From: Actinomycetota bacterium | GTDB taxonomy: Bacteria > Actinomycetota > Acidimicrobiia > Acidimicrobiales > Poriferisodalaceae | Assembly (NCBI GenBank): GCA_014238065.1 | Contig: JABABU010000003.1 | Coordinates: 1 to 64,000, forward strand | DNA: 64,000 bases | Reading direction: 5' to 3' | Shown here: positions 15,799 through 24,236 of the stretch, piece by piece | Layout: the number at the start of each line of letters is the position of its first letter | Numbering within the stretch: position 1 is the first letter of the stretch | Position numbers and translations under genes: made by a program | The notes under the pieces: model-generated | What the model saw: only the letters and a program-made list of their open reading frames with translations | What the model was told of the DNA's origin: nothing | The model's database searches: none

Positions 15799-17427
15799 TC
15801 AGTCAGATGTCCGGCCTTTCAGGAGCCCGTAGTAGAGACCGTCGCGGAGGGCGAGCCAGCTCGCCTCGATGATGTTCTCCGACACGCCGATGGTGGTCCA
15901 CAGCTCGTCGCCATCTGACTGGTCGATCAGGACGCGGGTGACTGCAGCTGTTGCCTTATGCGTTTCGAGCACACGGACCTTGTAGTCGGTGAGGTGGATC
16001 TTCCCGATCTCCGGGTAGAACTCGCCGATTGCCTGTCGAAGGGCGCTGTCGAGTGAGTTGACGGGGCCATTTCCTTCGCCGACGGAAACTCGACGCTCTT
16101 CACCGACCAGCACTTTGACCGTTGCCTCCGTGTCGAAGCTCCGGTCAGTCCTACGGTCGGTGACGACGCGGAACGACTCGACCTCGAACCAGGACGGTTC
16201 CCAACCGGCTGCTTCTCTCATCAGGATCTCAAGCGAAGCGTCGGCGGCCTCGAAGTGGTACCCCTCGTGCTCGAGCCGCTTCAACCGGTCGACCATGTCC
16301 CCAACCGCTGCGCCGTCGAGATCGATTCCGAGCTCGTCAGCCTTCAACTGCACTGTTGCTCTACCGGCCAGATCCGAGATCAGAAACCGAGTGTGATTGC
16401 CGACCGCCTCTGGCTCAACGTGCTCGTAGCTGTCGGGCCGCTTGGCAATGGCGCTGGTGTGGAGGCCGGCCTTGTGCGCAAATGCCGACATGCCGACGTA
16501 TGGCTGCTGATGCATCGGAGGCATGTTCACGAGTTCAGCCACGTGATGGCTGACTGCCGTCAGCTTCTCGAGTCGGCCCTTCGGCAGCGTCTCGATCCCC
16601 ATCTTCAGCGTCAGGTTCGGGATCAGCTGTGTGTTGTCGCAATTGCCGGTACGTTCGCCATATCCGTTCATCGTGCCCTGCACCTGCGTGGCCCCCGCCA
16701 CGACAGCTGCCACCGAGTTCGCCACCGCACAACCGGTGTCGTTCTGGGTGTGAATACCGATGGGAACGTCACCGAAGTGGGTGACGACCTCGCGAACGAT
16801 GCGCTCGACTTCGAAAGGCAAGGATCCGCCGTTGGTGTCGCAGAGCACCAGTGCGTCGACTCCGTTCACTGCAGCAGCCTCGAGCACGCGGAGTGCAAAC
16901 TCAGCGTTCCGCTTGTAGCCGTCGAAGAAGTGCTCGGCGTCGAAGAACACGCGCAGGTCCCGCGACTTCAGATAGCCGACGCTGTCACCGACCATCGCCA
17001 CGCCTTCGTCAAGCGTCGTCTGCAGCGCCTCAATCACGTGATAATCCCACGACTTGCCGACGATGCAGGCCGTTCCTGCTCCTGACTCGACAAGGGTCTG
17101 CAACGTCGGATCGACATCGACCTTGCCTTGAGGACGTCGCGTCGACCCGAACGCGACCAGCTGTGCGGTCTCGAGTTCGAGTTCGGTCTTGGCTCGATCG
17201 AAGAAATCGCGATCCTTCGGGTTGGCTCCCGGATAGCCACCCTCGATCCAGTGGACACCGAGAATGTCGAGCTGACGGGCGACCTTGAGTTTGTCCTCTG
17301 CGGTGACAGAGATGCCTTCGAACTGGACGCCGTCACGCAGCGTCGTGTCGAAGATCTCAACGGCCGCCGGCCACGACGGATCACGTCGTCCGACCCTGTC
17401 GACCGGTGGCGTTTCGGAGCCGGTCAC
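15799..17427 (-). CDS. cimA: (R)-citramalate synthase
   Basis: 542 residues. The HMGL-like TIM barrel starts with EIFDTTLRDGVQFEGISVTA (catalytic Arg and metal Asp), WIEGGYPGANPKD, then HTQNDTGCAVANSVAAV with the metal-binding His/Asn region and QGTMNGYGERTGNCD. Length, the EGGYPG motif and the C-terminal LeuA-type dimer/allosteric domain (about 400-540) match citramalate synthases rather than 2-isopropylmalate synthase. Reaction: pyruvate + acetyl-CoA to citramalate, opening the threonine-independent route to 2-oxobutyrate and isoleucine. Its start overlaps ilvE by 4 bases (ATGA), so it is the third gene of leuB-ilvE-cimA. Confidence 0.9.
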   Translation of the reverse strand: MTGSETPPVDRVGRRDPSWPAAVEIFDTTLRDGVQFEGISVTAEDKLKVARQLDILGVHWIEGGYPGANPKDRDFFDRAKTELELETAQLVAFGSTRRPQGKVDVDPTLQTLVESGAGTACIVGKSWDYHVIEALQTTLDEGVAMVGDSVGYLKSRDLRVFFDAEHFFDGYKRNAEFALRVLEAAAVNGVDALVLCDTNGGSLPFEVERIVREVVTHFGDVPIGIHTQNDTGCAVANSVAAVVAGATQVQGTMNGYGERTGNCDNTQLIPNLTLKMGIETLPKGRLEKLTAVSHHVAELVNMPPMHQQPYVGMSAFAHKAGLHTSAIAKRPDSYEHVEPEAVGNHTRFLISDLAGRATVQLKADELGIDLDGAAVGDMVDRLKRLEHEGYHFEAADASLEILMREAAGWEPSWFEVESFRVVTDRRTDRSFDTEATVKVLVGEERRVSVGEGNGPVNSLDSALRQAIGEFYPEIGKIHLTDYKVRVLETHKATAAVTRVLIDQSDGDELWTTIGVSENIIEASWLALRDGLYYGLLKGRTSD

Positions 17428-18338
17428 ACCAGCTCGTTCCAGCGTTCGTATCGCGGCAGCTCGCCACGTACGGCAGCAAAGAAGGTCTCTTGGACCCTCG
17501 ATGTCACAGGGCCACGACTGCCGATGACCCGATCGTCGACAGAACGAATCGGAACCACCTCAGCAGCCGTGCCTGACAGGAACGCTTCGTCTGCGGTGTA
17601 GAGGTCGGATCGAAGAATGTTGCCGGTGACGTACGGGATGTCGAGGTCCTCGGCAATCGTACGGACCGCATCCTGGGTGATACCACCGAGCGCTCCCGCC
17701 GAAACGGGAGGGGTGACGATCGTGCCGTTCTTGACTATGAAGAGGTTCTCGCCGGTGCACTCGCTCACAAACCCCTGTGGCGACAACAAGATCGCCTCGT
17801 CGTACCCGGACTTCACCGCTGCGACCTTGGCCATCTGCGAGTTGATGTAGTGACCAACGCCTTTAGCAGCGGGAGGCATCGCGTTCGGGTCGTGACGCTG
17901 CCACGACGAGATCATCATGTTCACGCCGCTCTCAAGGCTCTCTTCACCGAGGTATGCGCCCCACGGCCACACCGCGATCGCAACATTGGTTTCGCATGGA
18001 AGCGGATTGAGGCCCATCTCGCCGTAGCCGAGGTAGGCGAGCGGTCGGATGTAACAGCTCGGGAGACCGTTGATACGCACCGTGTCCTTGGTGGCTTCGA
18101 TGAGTTGGTCGACCGTGTAGGGAATGTCGATCATCAGGATCTTGCAGCTGTCGAACAGCCGCTGAATGTGTTCGGTGAGGCGGAACACAGCTGTTCCCTT
18201 CGGCGTCTCGTAGGCACGAATGCCTTCGAACGCGCCGTTCCCGTAGTGGAGGGTGTGGGTGAGGATGTGCACTTTGGCATCGGCCCACGGCACCATCTCA
18301 CCGTCCATCCAGATCTGATCTGATGCGTCGATCGGCAT
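17424..18338 (-). CDS. ilvE: Branched-chain amino acid aminotransferase
   Basis: 304 residues, a fold-type IV PLP enzyme. THTLHYGNGAFEGIRAYETPKG is near the N-terminus, the Schiff-base Lys is K159 in AAKGVGHYINSQ, and ECTGENLFIVKNGTIVTPP is the phosphate/cofactor region typical of IlvE. It performs the final transamination to Leu, Ile and Val with glutamate as donor. AAGGGG precedes the ATG by 6 bases. It follows leuB by 57 bases and overlaps cimA by ATGA, placing it under the leuB attenuator. Confidence 0.93.
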   Translation of the reverse strand: MPIDASDQIWMDGEMVPWADAKVHILTHTLHYGNGAFEGIRAYETPKGTAVFRLTEHIQRLFDSCKILMIDIPYTVDQLIEATKDTVRINGLPSCYIRPLAYLGYGEMGLNPLPCETNVAIAVWPWGAYLGEESLESGVNMMISSWQRHDPNAMPPAAKGVGHYINSQMAKVAAVKSGYDEAILLSPQGFVSECTGENLFIVKNGTIVTPPVSAGALGGITQDAVRTIAEDLDIPYVTGNILRSDLYTADEAFLSGTAAEVVPIRSVDDRVIGSRGPVTSRVQETFFAAVRGELPRYERWNELV

Positions 18339-18395
18339 GTCGTTCCCCTTGTCATCCTATGTTTCGATGTCATGTGGTTGTTCGTGAATTGGCAC

Positions 18396-19370
18396 TCAGA
18401 GCGCAGCGATGACCGCCGCCGCCATCGTGGCTGTGTCCCCGTCGTCTGAGGCCATGGCGCAAGCTCGTTTGATTCGCGCCGCTGCTTCGTCCTCGCCAAG
18501 AAACTCCAGCATCATGGCGGCGCTGAGGATGGCCGCAACGGGGTTGGCGATACCTTTCCCCGTGATGTCAGGAGCCGATCCATGCACCGGCTCGAACAGC
18601 GAAGGACCGGTGCGATCGGGATTGAGGTTCGCCGAAGCGGCCCGGCCGATACCGCCAGAGATGGCTCCTCCGAGGTCGGTGAGAATGTCTCCGAACAGGT
18701 TGTCGGTGACGATGACGTCGTATCGTTTCGGATCTTCGACGAAGTAGATGCAAGCGGCATCGACGTGGTTGTATGCGGTCTCGACGTGCGGGTAGTCGGC
18801 CGCAACTTCATTGAACGTCCGCTGCCACAGATCGCCGGAGAACGTCAGCACGTTGGTTTTGTGAACGAGGGTGAGGTGCTTGCGAGGCCGCGAGCTGGCC
18901 AGTTCGAACCCATACCTGATACACCGTTCGACGCCCTTGCGGGTGTTCACCGAACCCTGGGTCGCGACCTCGTCGGGTGTGCCTTTCTTGAGGAAGCCAC
19001 CTTCACCAGCGTAGGTCCCCTCGGTGTTTTCGCGAATGACCAGAAACTCCTGGCCGCTGTCGAGTTCGAATGGTCGAAGGTTGATGTATGTGTCGAGGGC
19101 AAACCGAGCTTTCAACAGCAGGCCACGCTCGATGATGCCTGGCGGAACCTCGGGATTCCCGACGGCGCCGAGAAGGATTGCGTGAAAGCCACGAAGCTCC
19201 TCGAGGATCTCATCGGGGAGAACAGTGCCGTCCTCGAGGTACCTCGCTCCACCCAGGTGAAAGTCAGTGGTGTCAAGCTCGACTCCGGCTGCGGCAACGA
19301 CGTCGAGAGCGACAGTGACGACCTCGGGACCGATGCCGTCTCCACCGATGACTGCGACTCTGTGACTCAC
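18396..19370 (-). CDS. leuB: 3-isopropylmalate dehydrogenase
   Basis: 324 residues from GTG 19370. It begins [15 protein letters not shown], has [18 protein letters not shown], the substrate segment [30 protein letters not shown] with the catalytic Lys, VDAACIYFV and the metal-site Asp in [21 protein letters not shown], then [28 protein letters not shown]. It oxidatively decarboxylates 3-isopropylmalate with NAD in leucine synthesis. It is the first structural gene of leuB-ilvE-cimA and lies behind a leader peptide and terminator at 19422-19515. Confidence 0.94.
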   Translation of the reverse strand: MSHRVAVIGGDGIGPEVVTVALDVVAAAGVELDTTDFHLGGARYLEDGTVLPDEILEELRGFHAILLGAVGNPEVPPGIIERGLLLKARFALDTYINLRPFELDSGQEFLVIRENTEGTYAGEGGFLKKGTPDEVATQGSVNTRKGVERCIRYGFELASSRPRKHLTLVHKTNVLTFSGDLWQRTFNEVAADYPHVETAYNHVDAACIYFVEDPKRYDVIVTDNLFGDILTDLGGAISGGIGRAASANLNPDRTGPSLFEPVHGSAPDITGKGIANPVAAILSAAMMLEFLGEDEAAARIKRACAMASDDGDTATMAAAVIAAL

Positions 19371-19421
19371 TGTTTGGCACTCCAGTTCGGGATTGGCCAC
19401 GACCAGCCTGGCCGTCACACG

Positions 19422-19447
19422 AAAAAACCGTCCGCATCTGCGGACGG
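19422..19447 (-). terminator. Attenuator terminator before leuB
   Basis: On the minus strand CCGTCCGCA / TGCGGACGG forms a perfect 9-bp stem followed at once by TTTTTT. It lies between the leader peptide and leuB and points towards leuB, so it must be read through for leuB expression. This is the position and form of an attenuation terminator. Confidence 0.85.
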
Positions 19448-19453
19448 CTGAAT

Positions 19454-19477
19454 GCGCACCTGGACCTCCAGGTGCGC
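19454..19477 (-). promoter_or_regulatory. Leader hairpin 1 of the leuB attenuator
   Basis: A perfect 11-bp inverted repeat GCGCACCTGGA / TCCAGGTGCGC with a 2-base loop. Its first base is the last base of the leader peptide stop codon. Its 3' arm (GTGCGCAT, 19459-19452) can pair at 7 of 8 positions with ATGCGGAC (19437-19430) in the 3' arm of the terminator, so it could serve as an antiterminator strand. The exact switching order is inferred. Confidence 0.7.
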
Positions 19478-19515
19478 TAGCGAATGACGACGACGCTCAA
19501 GGCGCTGCAACGCAT
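19477..19515 (-). CDS. Leader peptide of the leuB-ilvE-cimA operon
   Basis: A 12-codon frame, [12 protein letters not shown], ends at TAG. It carries one Leu, three consecutive Val codons and one Ile codon just before the first hairpin, as expected for a ribosome-stalling sensor of branched-chain aminoacyl-tRNA. A box GACACT ends 6 bases before the ATG, so the transcript probably starts at the A of ATG (leaderless). The same length and layout recur before ilvB. Confidence 0.8.
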   Translation of the reverse strand: MRCSALSVVVIR

Positions 19516-19521
19516 GCACCT

Positions 19522-19550
19522 AGTGTCATGCACAGGCGGAGTCAGGTCAA
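19522..19550 (-). promoter_or_regulatory. Promoter of the leuB leader
   Basis: TTGACC (19550-19545) and GACACT (19527-19522) are separated by 17 bases on the minus strand, a good sigma-70/SigA-type match. The predicted start point coincides with the leader peptide ATG at 19515. Confidence 0.65.
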
Positions 19551-19558
19551 CACATCGC

Positions 19559-19564
19559 TACCCT
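19559..19564 (+). promoter_or_regulatory. -10 box of greA
   Basis: TACCCT fits TANNNT and ends 7 bases before the greA ATG, consistent with a leaderless greA transcript. No Shine-Dalgarno sequence precedes greA. No clear -35 is seen. Confidence 0.5.
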
Positions 19565-19571
19565 TTCTCTC

Positions 19572-20042
19572 ATGGCCGAGACCCAGCGACTGTCCCAAGC
19601 TGCATACGACCGCCTCGTTGCGGAGCACAAGGATCTCAGCACACGCGGTCGCATCGACATCGCGGACAAGATCGAAGTAGCCCGTCTCATGGGTGACCTC
19701 AAGGAGAACGGCGATTACCACGCCGCCAAAGAGGAACAGGGGAAGATGGAAGGCCGCATCACGATGTTGGCCGGCATCATCGAGAACTCCGAGATCATCG
19801 GAGACTCCGACGATGGCACCGTCCAACCAGGATCCGTGGTCGAAATCCGCTACGAAGGAGACATCGACACCGAGAGGTTGCTCTTCGGTTCGATCGAAGA
19901 GCAACGCGATGGGCTCGACATCTGCTCGCCGGGCTCGCCTCTCGGACAGGCCCTCGAAGGAGCGACTCCGGGGTCGACGGTGACTTTCGCCGCGCCGAAC
20001 GGGGCAGTACTCGAGGTCGAGGTCGTCACGGTCGAGGCCTGA
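19572..20042 (+). CDS. greA: Transcription elongation factor GreA
   Basis: 156 residues, the family length. An N-terminal coiled coil (about 1-78) carries the acidic tip GDLKENGDYHAAKEEQ that reaches into the RNA polymerase secondary channel and promotes cleavage of backtracked RNA; the C-terminal FKBP-like domain ends SPLGQALEGATPGSTVTFAAPNG. It is divergent from the leuB leader, sharing a 36-base promoter region with it. Confidence 0.95.
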   Translation: MAETQRLSQAAYDRLVAEHKDLSTRGRIDIADKIEVARLMGDLKENGDYHAAKEEQGKMEGRITMLAGIIENSEIIGDSDDGTVQPGSVVEIRYEGDIDTERLLFGSIEEQRDGLDICSPGSPLGQALEGATPGSTVTFAAPNGAVLEVEVVTVEA

Positions 20043-20171
20043 ACTGGCCGCCCGACTGCTTCTGAGCACTCGCTCGGTGAAGAATCAGTGCTTGCCGGGA
20101 ACCGATCGCCTGGCTGAGAACGTCAGAATTGTGACGGCGCGGGCGCGACGTCAAGGACACGGCCACACCAC

Positions 20172-21062
20172 ATGACCTCCCGAACAGCGGCAGACGTGAC
20201 TCCATCGATCCCGGATCACGTCACCCTTCCCCCTGGGCGATTGATCCCCCTCGCGGACCGCGGGTCTGCTTTCGTACGGCATACCAAAGGCCCGTCGGGC
20301 GCTCCAACTGTTGTGTTGCTTCACGGATGGGGAGCAACGGCCGACCTGAACTGGTTCCGGAGCTACGGAGCACTGATCGAGAAGTACTCCGTTGTGGCCA
20401 TGGACCACCGCGGCCACGGTCGCGGTATCCGGGCTGACACTCGTTTCACATTGCGCGATTGCGCAGACGATGTCGTCGCCTTACTCGACACCCTCGGCAT
20501 CGACCGAGCGATCGTCGTCGGGTATTCGATGGGCGGCACCATTGCCCAGGTGTTGTGGAGACAACACCCTGACCGGATGCGCGGGATTGTGCTGTGCGCA
20601 ACGGCGGCAACATTCCGCAGCACGGCGCGGGAGCGGGCCATGTTCGCCGCCATCATGCCGACGACGGCGATCGGCAAGCTCACGCCCGCACGACTCAGAA
20701 ACAGCGCGGCGTTGAAGATCATGTTGTCGAAGGACGATCGCGAGCTTCGTCTGTGGGCTCAGGCCGAAATCGCGAAACACGACTGGATGCGCGTCCTCGA
20801 GGCAGGCAGGGAGATCGGCAACTTCGACAGCTCAGGCTGGATCAGCGGCGTCGATGTTCCTGCCGCGCAAGTGATGACCATTCACGACGAGATCGTCTCT
20901 CTCCTACGTCAGCAGCAGCTCGCCGACCTCATTCCACAAGCGTCGCTGCATCTCGTCCCCGGGGGGCACTCGGTGTGCATCGAGGGGCCAGAGGCCTTTG
21001 TTCCAGCGCTCGTCAGGGCGATCGACTCTGTGGCGGTGAAGCCGCTCTCGGGCACGATCTGA
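20172..21062 (+). CDS. Alpha/beta hydrolase
   Basis: 296 residues. LLHGWGAT (49-56) forms the oxyanion region, MDHRGHGRG follows, the nucleophile is Ser119 in GYSMGG, and the catalytic His is in VPGGHSVCIEG near the C-terminus. It is a soluble serine hydrolase of the haloperoxidase/lactonase-like group; substrate unknown. The 129 bases between greA and this gene hold only a weak hairpin (AGCACT/AGTGCT). It converges with the ROK kinase gene 3 bases downstream. Confidence 0.82.
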   Translation: MTSRTAADVTPSIPDHVTLPPGRLIPLADRGSAFVRHTKGPSGAPTVVLLHGWGATADLNWFRSYGALIEKYSVVAMDHRGHGRGIRADTRFTLRDCADDVVALLDTLGIDRAIVVGYSMGGTIAQVLWRQHPDRMRGIVLCATAATFRSTARERAMFAAIMPTTAIGKLTPARLRNSAALKIMLSKDDRELRLWAQAEIAKHDWMRVLEAGREIGNFDSSGWISGVDVPAAQVMTIHDEIVSLLRQQQLADLIPQASLHLVPGGHSVCIEGPEAFVPALVRAIDSVAVKPLSGTI

Positions 21063-21065
21063 GCG

Positions 21066-22013
21066 TCAGTCACCCGACAGTGCCTCTGCTGCCAGCAGCG
21101 CAGCTCCGATGGCACCAGAGTCGGAGCCGAGTTCGGCCAGGGTCACTTCGACCCGAGGCCGATGTTCACCACCAAGAAGCAGCCGGTCGAGCCATCGTTG
21201 AGTGCCGTCCTTCAGTGGCGTGCCGATCTCGGCAAGACCACCGCCGACGACGACAAGTTGCGGATCGAAGATCACCGCCAAGTTCGCGATTCCGCGTGCC
21301 ACCTCGCGACAGAATCCGTCGAAGATGGCAGACGCATCCGCATTATCGACCACGAGCGCCTCTGCAACGTGATAACCGGTGATCGACGCTACATCGCCTG
21401 CCAACTTGATCCCTTTGGCGAACGCGCCGGACTGCGCAGCTTCTCTTGCCATCCTGCCGAGCGCTGTTCCGGAGGCAAAGTACTCCCACGGTCCACGCTG
21501 GCCGGTACGGTGCGCCGGCCCGTCCATGTCGACAACCATGTGCCCCGATTCGCCAGCGAATCCGTTGGCGCCAGTCATCAAGCGCCCGTCAGCAACGAAG
21601 CCAGTGCCGATCCCGGTGCCGAGAGCAACGTAGATGAAGTCGTCGGCTCCTCTGCCGGCGCCGAACTTGGCTTCAGCCCATGCTCCAGCTGTCGCGTCGT
21701 TACCGACCACCACAGGCACCCTGGATGCCGCTTCGACTTCAGGTCCGATGGGGAACTCGATCAGATCAGGAAGATTTGGCGAGTAGTGGATGGTTCCGGA
21801 GCGACTGACCAAACCGGCGACTCCGAGACCGATTGCCTCGACACGACACCCGTACGTGCGCTCGAGGTTCGCCACCATCTCGAGGACTTTCGCGACGAGG
21901 GCAGGACCGCCTCCAGCCGAGCCGTCCCGAGAACTGTGGAGGACCTGACCAGTAGAGGGCTCGACGAGCAGCGCTCTGGCGTTGGTACCACCGATGTCGA
22001 ATCCGGCGAGCAT
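21066..22013 (-). CDS. ROK family sugar kinase (glucokinase-like) without the zinc cysteines
   Basis: 315 residues from ATG 22013, supported by a TACCCT box 8 bases upstream; GTG 22037 is the longer alternative. AGFDIGGTNARALL is the ATP phosphate-1 motif, GLGVAGLV and GNDATAGAWAEAKFG surround the catalytic Asp, and ALGTGIGTG plus GESGHMVVD follow. The usual CxCGxxGCxE zinc motif reads HRTGQRGPWEYFASG, so every zinc-binding Cys is absent. Phosphorylation of glucose by ATP is the likely reaction, but other hexoses are possible. Confidence 0.82.
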   Translation of the reverse strand: MLAGFDIGGTNARALLVEPSTGQVLHSSRDGSAGGGPALVAKVLEMVANLERTYGCRVEAIGLGVAGLVSRSGTIHYSPNLPDLIEFPIGPEVEAASRVPVVVGNDATAGAWAEAKFGAGRGADDFIYVALGTGIGTGFVADGRLMTGANGFAGESGHMVVDMDGPAHRTGQRGPWEYFASGTALGRMAREAAQSGAFAKGIKLAGDVASITGYHVAEALVVDNADASAIFDGFCREVARGIANLAVIFDPQLVVVGGGLAEIGTPLKDGTQRWLDRLLLGGEHRPRVEVTLAELGSDSGAIGAALLAAEALSGD

Positions 22014-22087
22014 GGGCACGCAGGGTATTGCCGTCACGGCCGTCCCGAAACGCGGACCCGATGGCGAGCACGCCCTGAATCGATCGA

Positions 22088-22750
22088 TCAGCCGAGCAGC
22101 ACCGACACTCGGCGGGCGGCCTCCGCGACCACGTTGCCGTAGCGGCTCCCAGGGTCGTCCGTGGTTCTCTCGACGGGCCCCGAGACGCCGAGCGCGGCCA
22201 CGACCGCTCCAGTCGCATCTCTCACCGGTGCGCTCACAGAAGCGACACCAGCGGCCCGCTCTCCGACGCTTGCGACCCAGCCGGAAACGCCTTCTACCCC
22301 ACGGAGGGCCGCTCCGGCCGACCCCCTGTCGAGCGGAAGTCGGGCTCCAGGAGCGACGACAGTTCTCAGCTCATCGGGGGAATCGAGTGACGCGACACAT
22401 CGTCGCTGAGAACCATCGCGGACGTACATCTGCACACTCTCACCGGTCTCGTCACGGAGGTCGGCGAGAACCGACATCGCCAACTCGACCAACGCGTCGC
22501 CGCTCTCGGCCGCGCGGCCCAGAGTCACCAGCTTCCACCCGAGGGCGTACCGGCCTCGCTCGCTGCGACGCAACAGGCCGTGCGCCTCCAGCGAAGCCGC
22601 CAGCCTGTGCACCGTTGCCCTACTGAATCCAGTCGCCTCGACGAGTTCGGCGAGCGATCGGTCCTTGGCAGCAACCACATCCAGGATCGACACGGTCTTG
22701 TCGATCACCCCTACAGACGTCGTAATGACTCGCGCTAGACTCGATTCCAC
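22088..22750 (-). CDS. IclR family regulator of leuCD (NdgR/LtbR-like)
   Basis: 220 residues from GTG. The winged helix (about 12-65) has KTVSILDVVAAKDRSLAELVEATGFSRATVHRLAASL; the C-terminal effector domain has RGSAGAALRG and SAPVRDATGAVVAALGVSGP. In actinobacteria the IclR protein divergent from leuCD (NdgR or LtbR) controls leucine and other amino acid synthesis, and the position here is the same. TAATCT lies at -12 to -7 of the GTG, so the transcript is probably leaderless and its promoter overlaps the operator-like repeats. Confidence 0.88.
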   Translation of the reverse strand: MESSLARVITTSVGVIDKTVSILDVVAAKDRSLAELVEATGFSRATVHRLAASLEAHGLLRRSERGRYALGWKLVTLGRAAESGDALVELAMSVLADLRDETGESVQMYVRDGSQRRCVASLDSPDELRTVVAPGARLPLDRGSAGAALRGVEGVSGWVASVGERAAGVASVSAPVRDATGAVVAALGVSGPVERTTDDPGSRYGNVVAEAARRVSVLLG

Positions 22751-22780
22751 AATGCAAGATTAGTATCTCACTATGTAAGA
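22744..22780. promoter_or_regulatory. Operator-like repeats between the IclR gene and leuC
   Basis: On the minus strand TCTTACATAGTGAGAT (22780-22765) and TCTTGCATTGTGGAAT (22759-22744) match at 12 of 16 positions and start 21 bases apart, two helical turns. GTGAGAT-ACTA-ATCTTGC (22771-22754) is also an imperfect inverted repeat. The region spans the IclR -10 box TAATCT and a TAGTAT box facing leuC, so it is the likely binding site for the divergent regulator. Confidence 0.55.
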
Positions 22781-22823
22781 CGCGATCAACATGATACGTC
22801 GAGCACTGTGCCGAGGAGGAGCC

Positions 22824-24227
22824 GTGGCATTGAAGACTCTGAGCGAAAAGGTGTGGGACCGCCATCTCGTCCACAGTGGCGAAGGAGAACCCGATCTGCT
22901 GTACATCGACCTTCACCTCATTCACGAAGTGACATCACCGCAGGCGTTCGACGGTCTCAGGATGTCGAACCGAGGCGTCAGGCGACCGGACCTCACCATC
23001 GCCACCGAAGACCACAACGTTCCGACCAGTGACATCGATCAGCCCATCGCGGATCCGATCAGCGCCAAGCAGATCGAAACGCTGAGGGGCAACTGCGACG
23101 AATTCGGCGTCACGAACTACCCGATGGGGCACCTGAACAGCGGCATCGTCCATGTGATCGGCCCTGAGCAAGGTCTGACGCAGCCGGGAATGACCGTGGT
23201 CTGCGGTGACAGCCACACCTCGACGCACGGCGCGTTCGGTGCTCTGGCGTTCGGCATCGGGACGAGCGAGGTCGAGCATGTCCTGGCCACCCAGACACTC
23301 CCCCAGCAACGACCAGGCACGCTCGCCGTCACCGTCACCGGCGAACTGCCGACCGGCGCAACAGCGAAAGACGTCGTCCTCGCCATCATCGGGCGCCTCG
23401 GCACCGGCGGAGGCATCGGCTCGATCATCGAATACCGCGGTCCTGTCATCGAGGCCCTCTCTATGGAAGGGCGTATGACGGTGTGCAACATGTCGATCGA
23501 GGCAGGAGCAAAGGCCGGACTGATCGCACCCGACCAGACCACGTTCGACTACCTCGAGGGCTTGGATCACGCCCCGAAGGGTGACGCCTGGGACGCCGCC
23601 ATCGCCGAGTGGACATCGCTTCACACCGATGACGATGCAGTCTTCGACCGAGAGTTGGTGATCGACGGGTCAGAGATCGGACCAAATCTCACCTGGGGAA
23701 CCAACCCGGCCCAAGTCACCCGAATCGATGGGAACGTGCCAGACCCGTCCAGCTTCGACGACGCCAACCTTCGTGATGCAGCGACACGCGCCCTCGCATA
23801 CCAGGGCCTCACAGCCGGCACACCGATCAAAGACATCATCGTCGACACGGTGTTCATCGGTTCATGCACCAACAGCAGGATCGAAGATCTGAGGTCGGCC
23901 GCCGCAGTCGCCGAGGGTCGCTCGGTCGCGGATGGTGTGAGAACTCTCGTCGTACCCGGTTCACATCGGGTCAAGGCCCAGGCGATCGAAGAAGGTCTCG
24001 ACCAGATCTTCGCTGCAGCAGGATTCGATTGGCGGGAACCGGGCTGCTCGATGTGTCTTGCCATGAACCCCGACAAGCTCGCACCGGGCGAACGATGCGC
24101 CAGTACGTCGAACCGCAACTTCGAGGGCCGTCAGGGAAGAGGTGGCAGAACCCACCTCGTCTCCCCAGCCGTCGCAGCAGCAACCGCCATCGCAGGGCGG
24201 TTCGCAACGCCGTCAGATCTGGACTGA
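22824..24227 (+). CDS. leuC: 3-isopropylmalate dehydratase large subunit
   Basis: 467 residues from GTG, chosen because AGGAGG lies 4 bases upstream; TTG two codons later is possible. It shows [44 protein letters not shown], and the 4Fe-4S ligands: Cys in [11 protein letters not shown] and the pair in [11 protein letters not shown]. With LeuD it isomerises 2-isopropylmalate to 3-isopropylmalate in the cytoplasm. leuD follows after 9 bases. Confidence 0.95.
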   Translation: MALKTLSEKVWDRHLVHSGEGEPDLLYIDLHLIHEVTSPQAFDGLRMSNRGVRRPDLTIATEDHNVPTSDIDQPIADPISAKQIETLRGNCDEFGVTNYPMGHLNSGIVHVIGPEQGLTQPGMTVVCGDSHTSTHGAFGALAFGIGTSEVEHVLATQTLPQQRPGTLAVTVTGELPTGATAKDVVLAIIGRLGTGGGIGSIIEYRGPVIEALSMEGRMTVCNMSIEAGAKAGLIAPDQTTFDYLEGLDHAPKGDAWDAAIAEWTSLHTDDDAVFDRELVIDGSEIGPNLTWGTNPAQVTRIDGNVPDPSSFDDANLRDAATRALAYQGLTAGTPIKDIIVDTVFIGSCTNSRIEDLRSAAAVAEGRSVADGVRTLVVPGSHRVKAQAIEEGLDQIFAAAGFDWREPGCSMCLAMNPDKLAPGERCASTSNRNFEGRQGRGGRTHLVSPAVAAATAIAGRFATPSDLD

Positions 24228-24236
24228 GGAGCAGCC

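Noticed and set aside
20058-20095. AGCACT/AGTGCT inverted repeat after greA
   Set aside because: Six pairs with a long loop and no T run; could be chance in a high-GC sequence.
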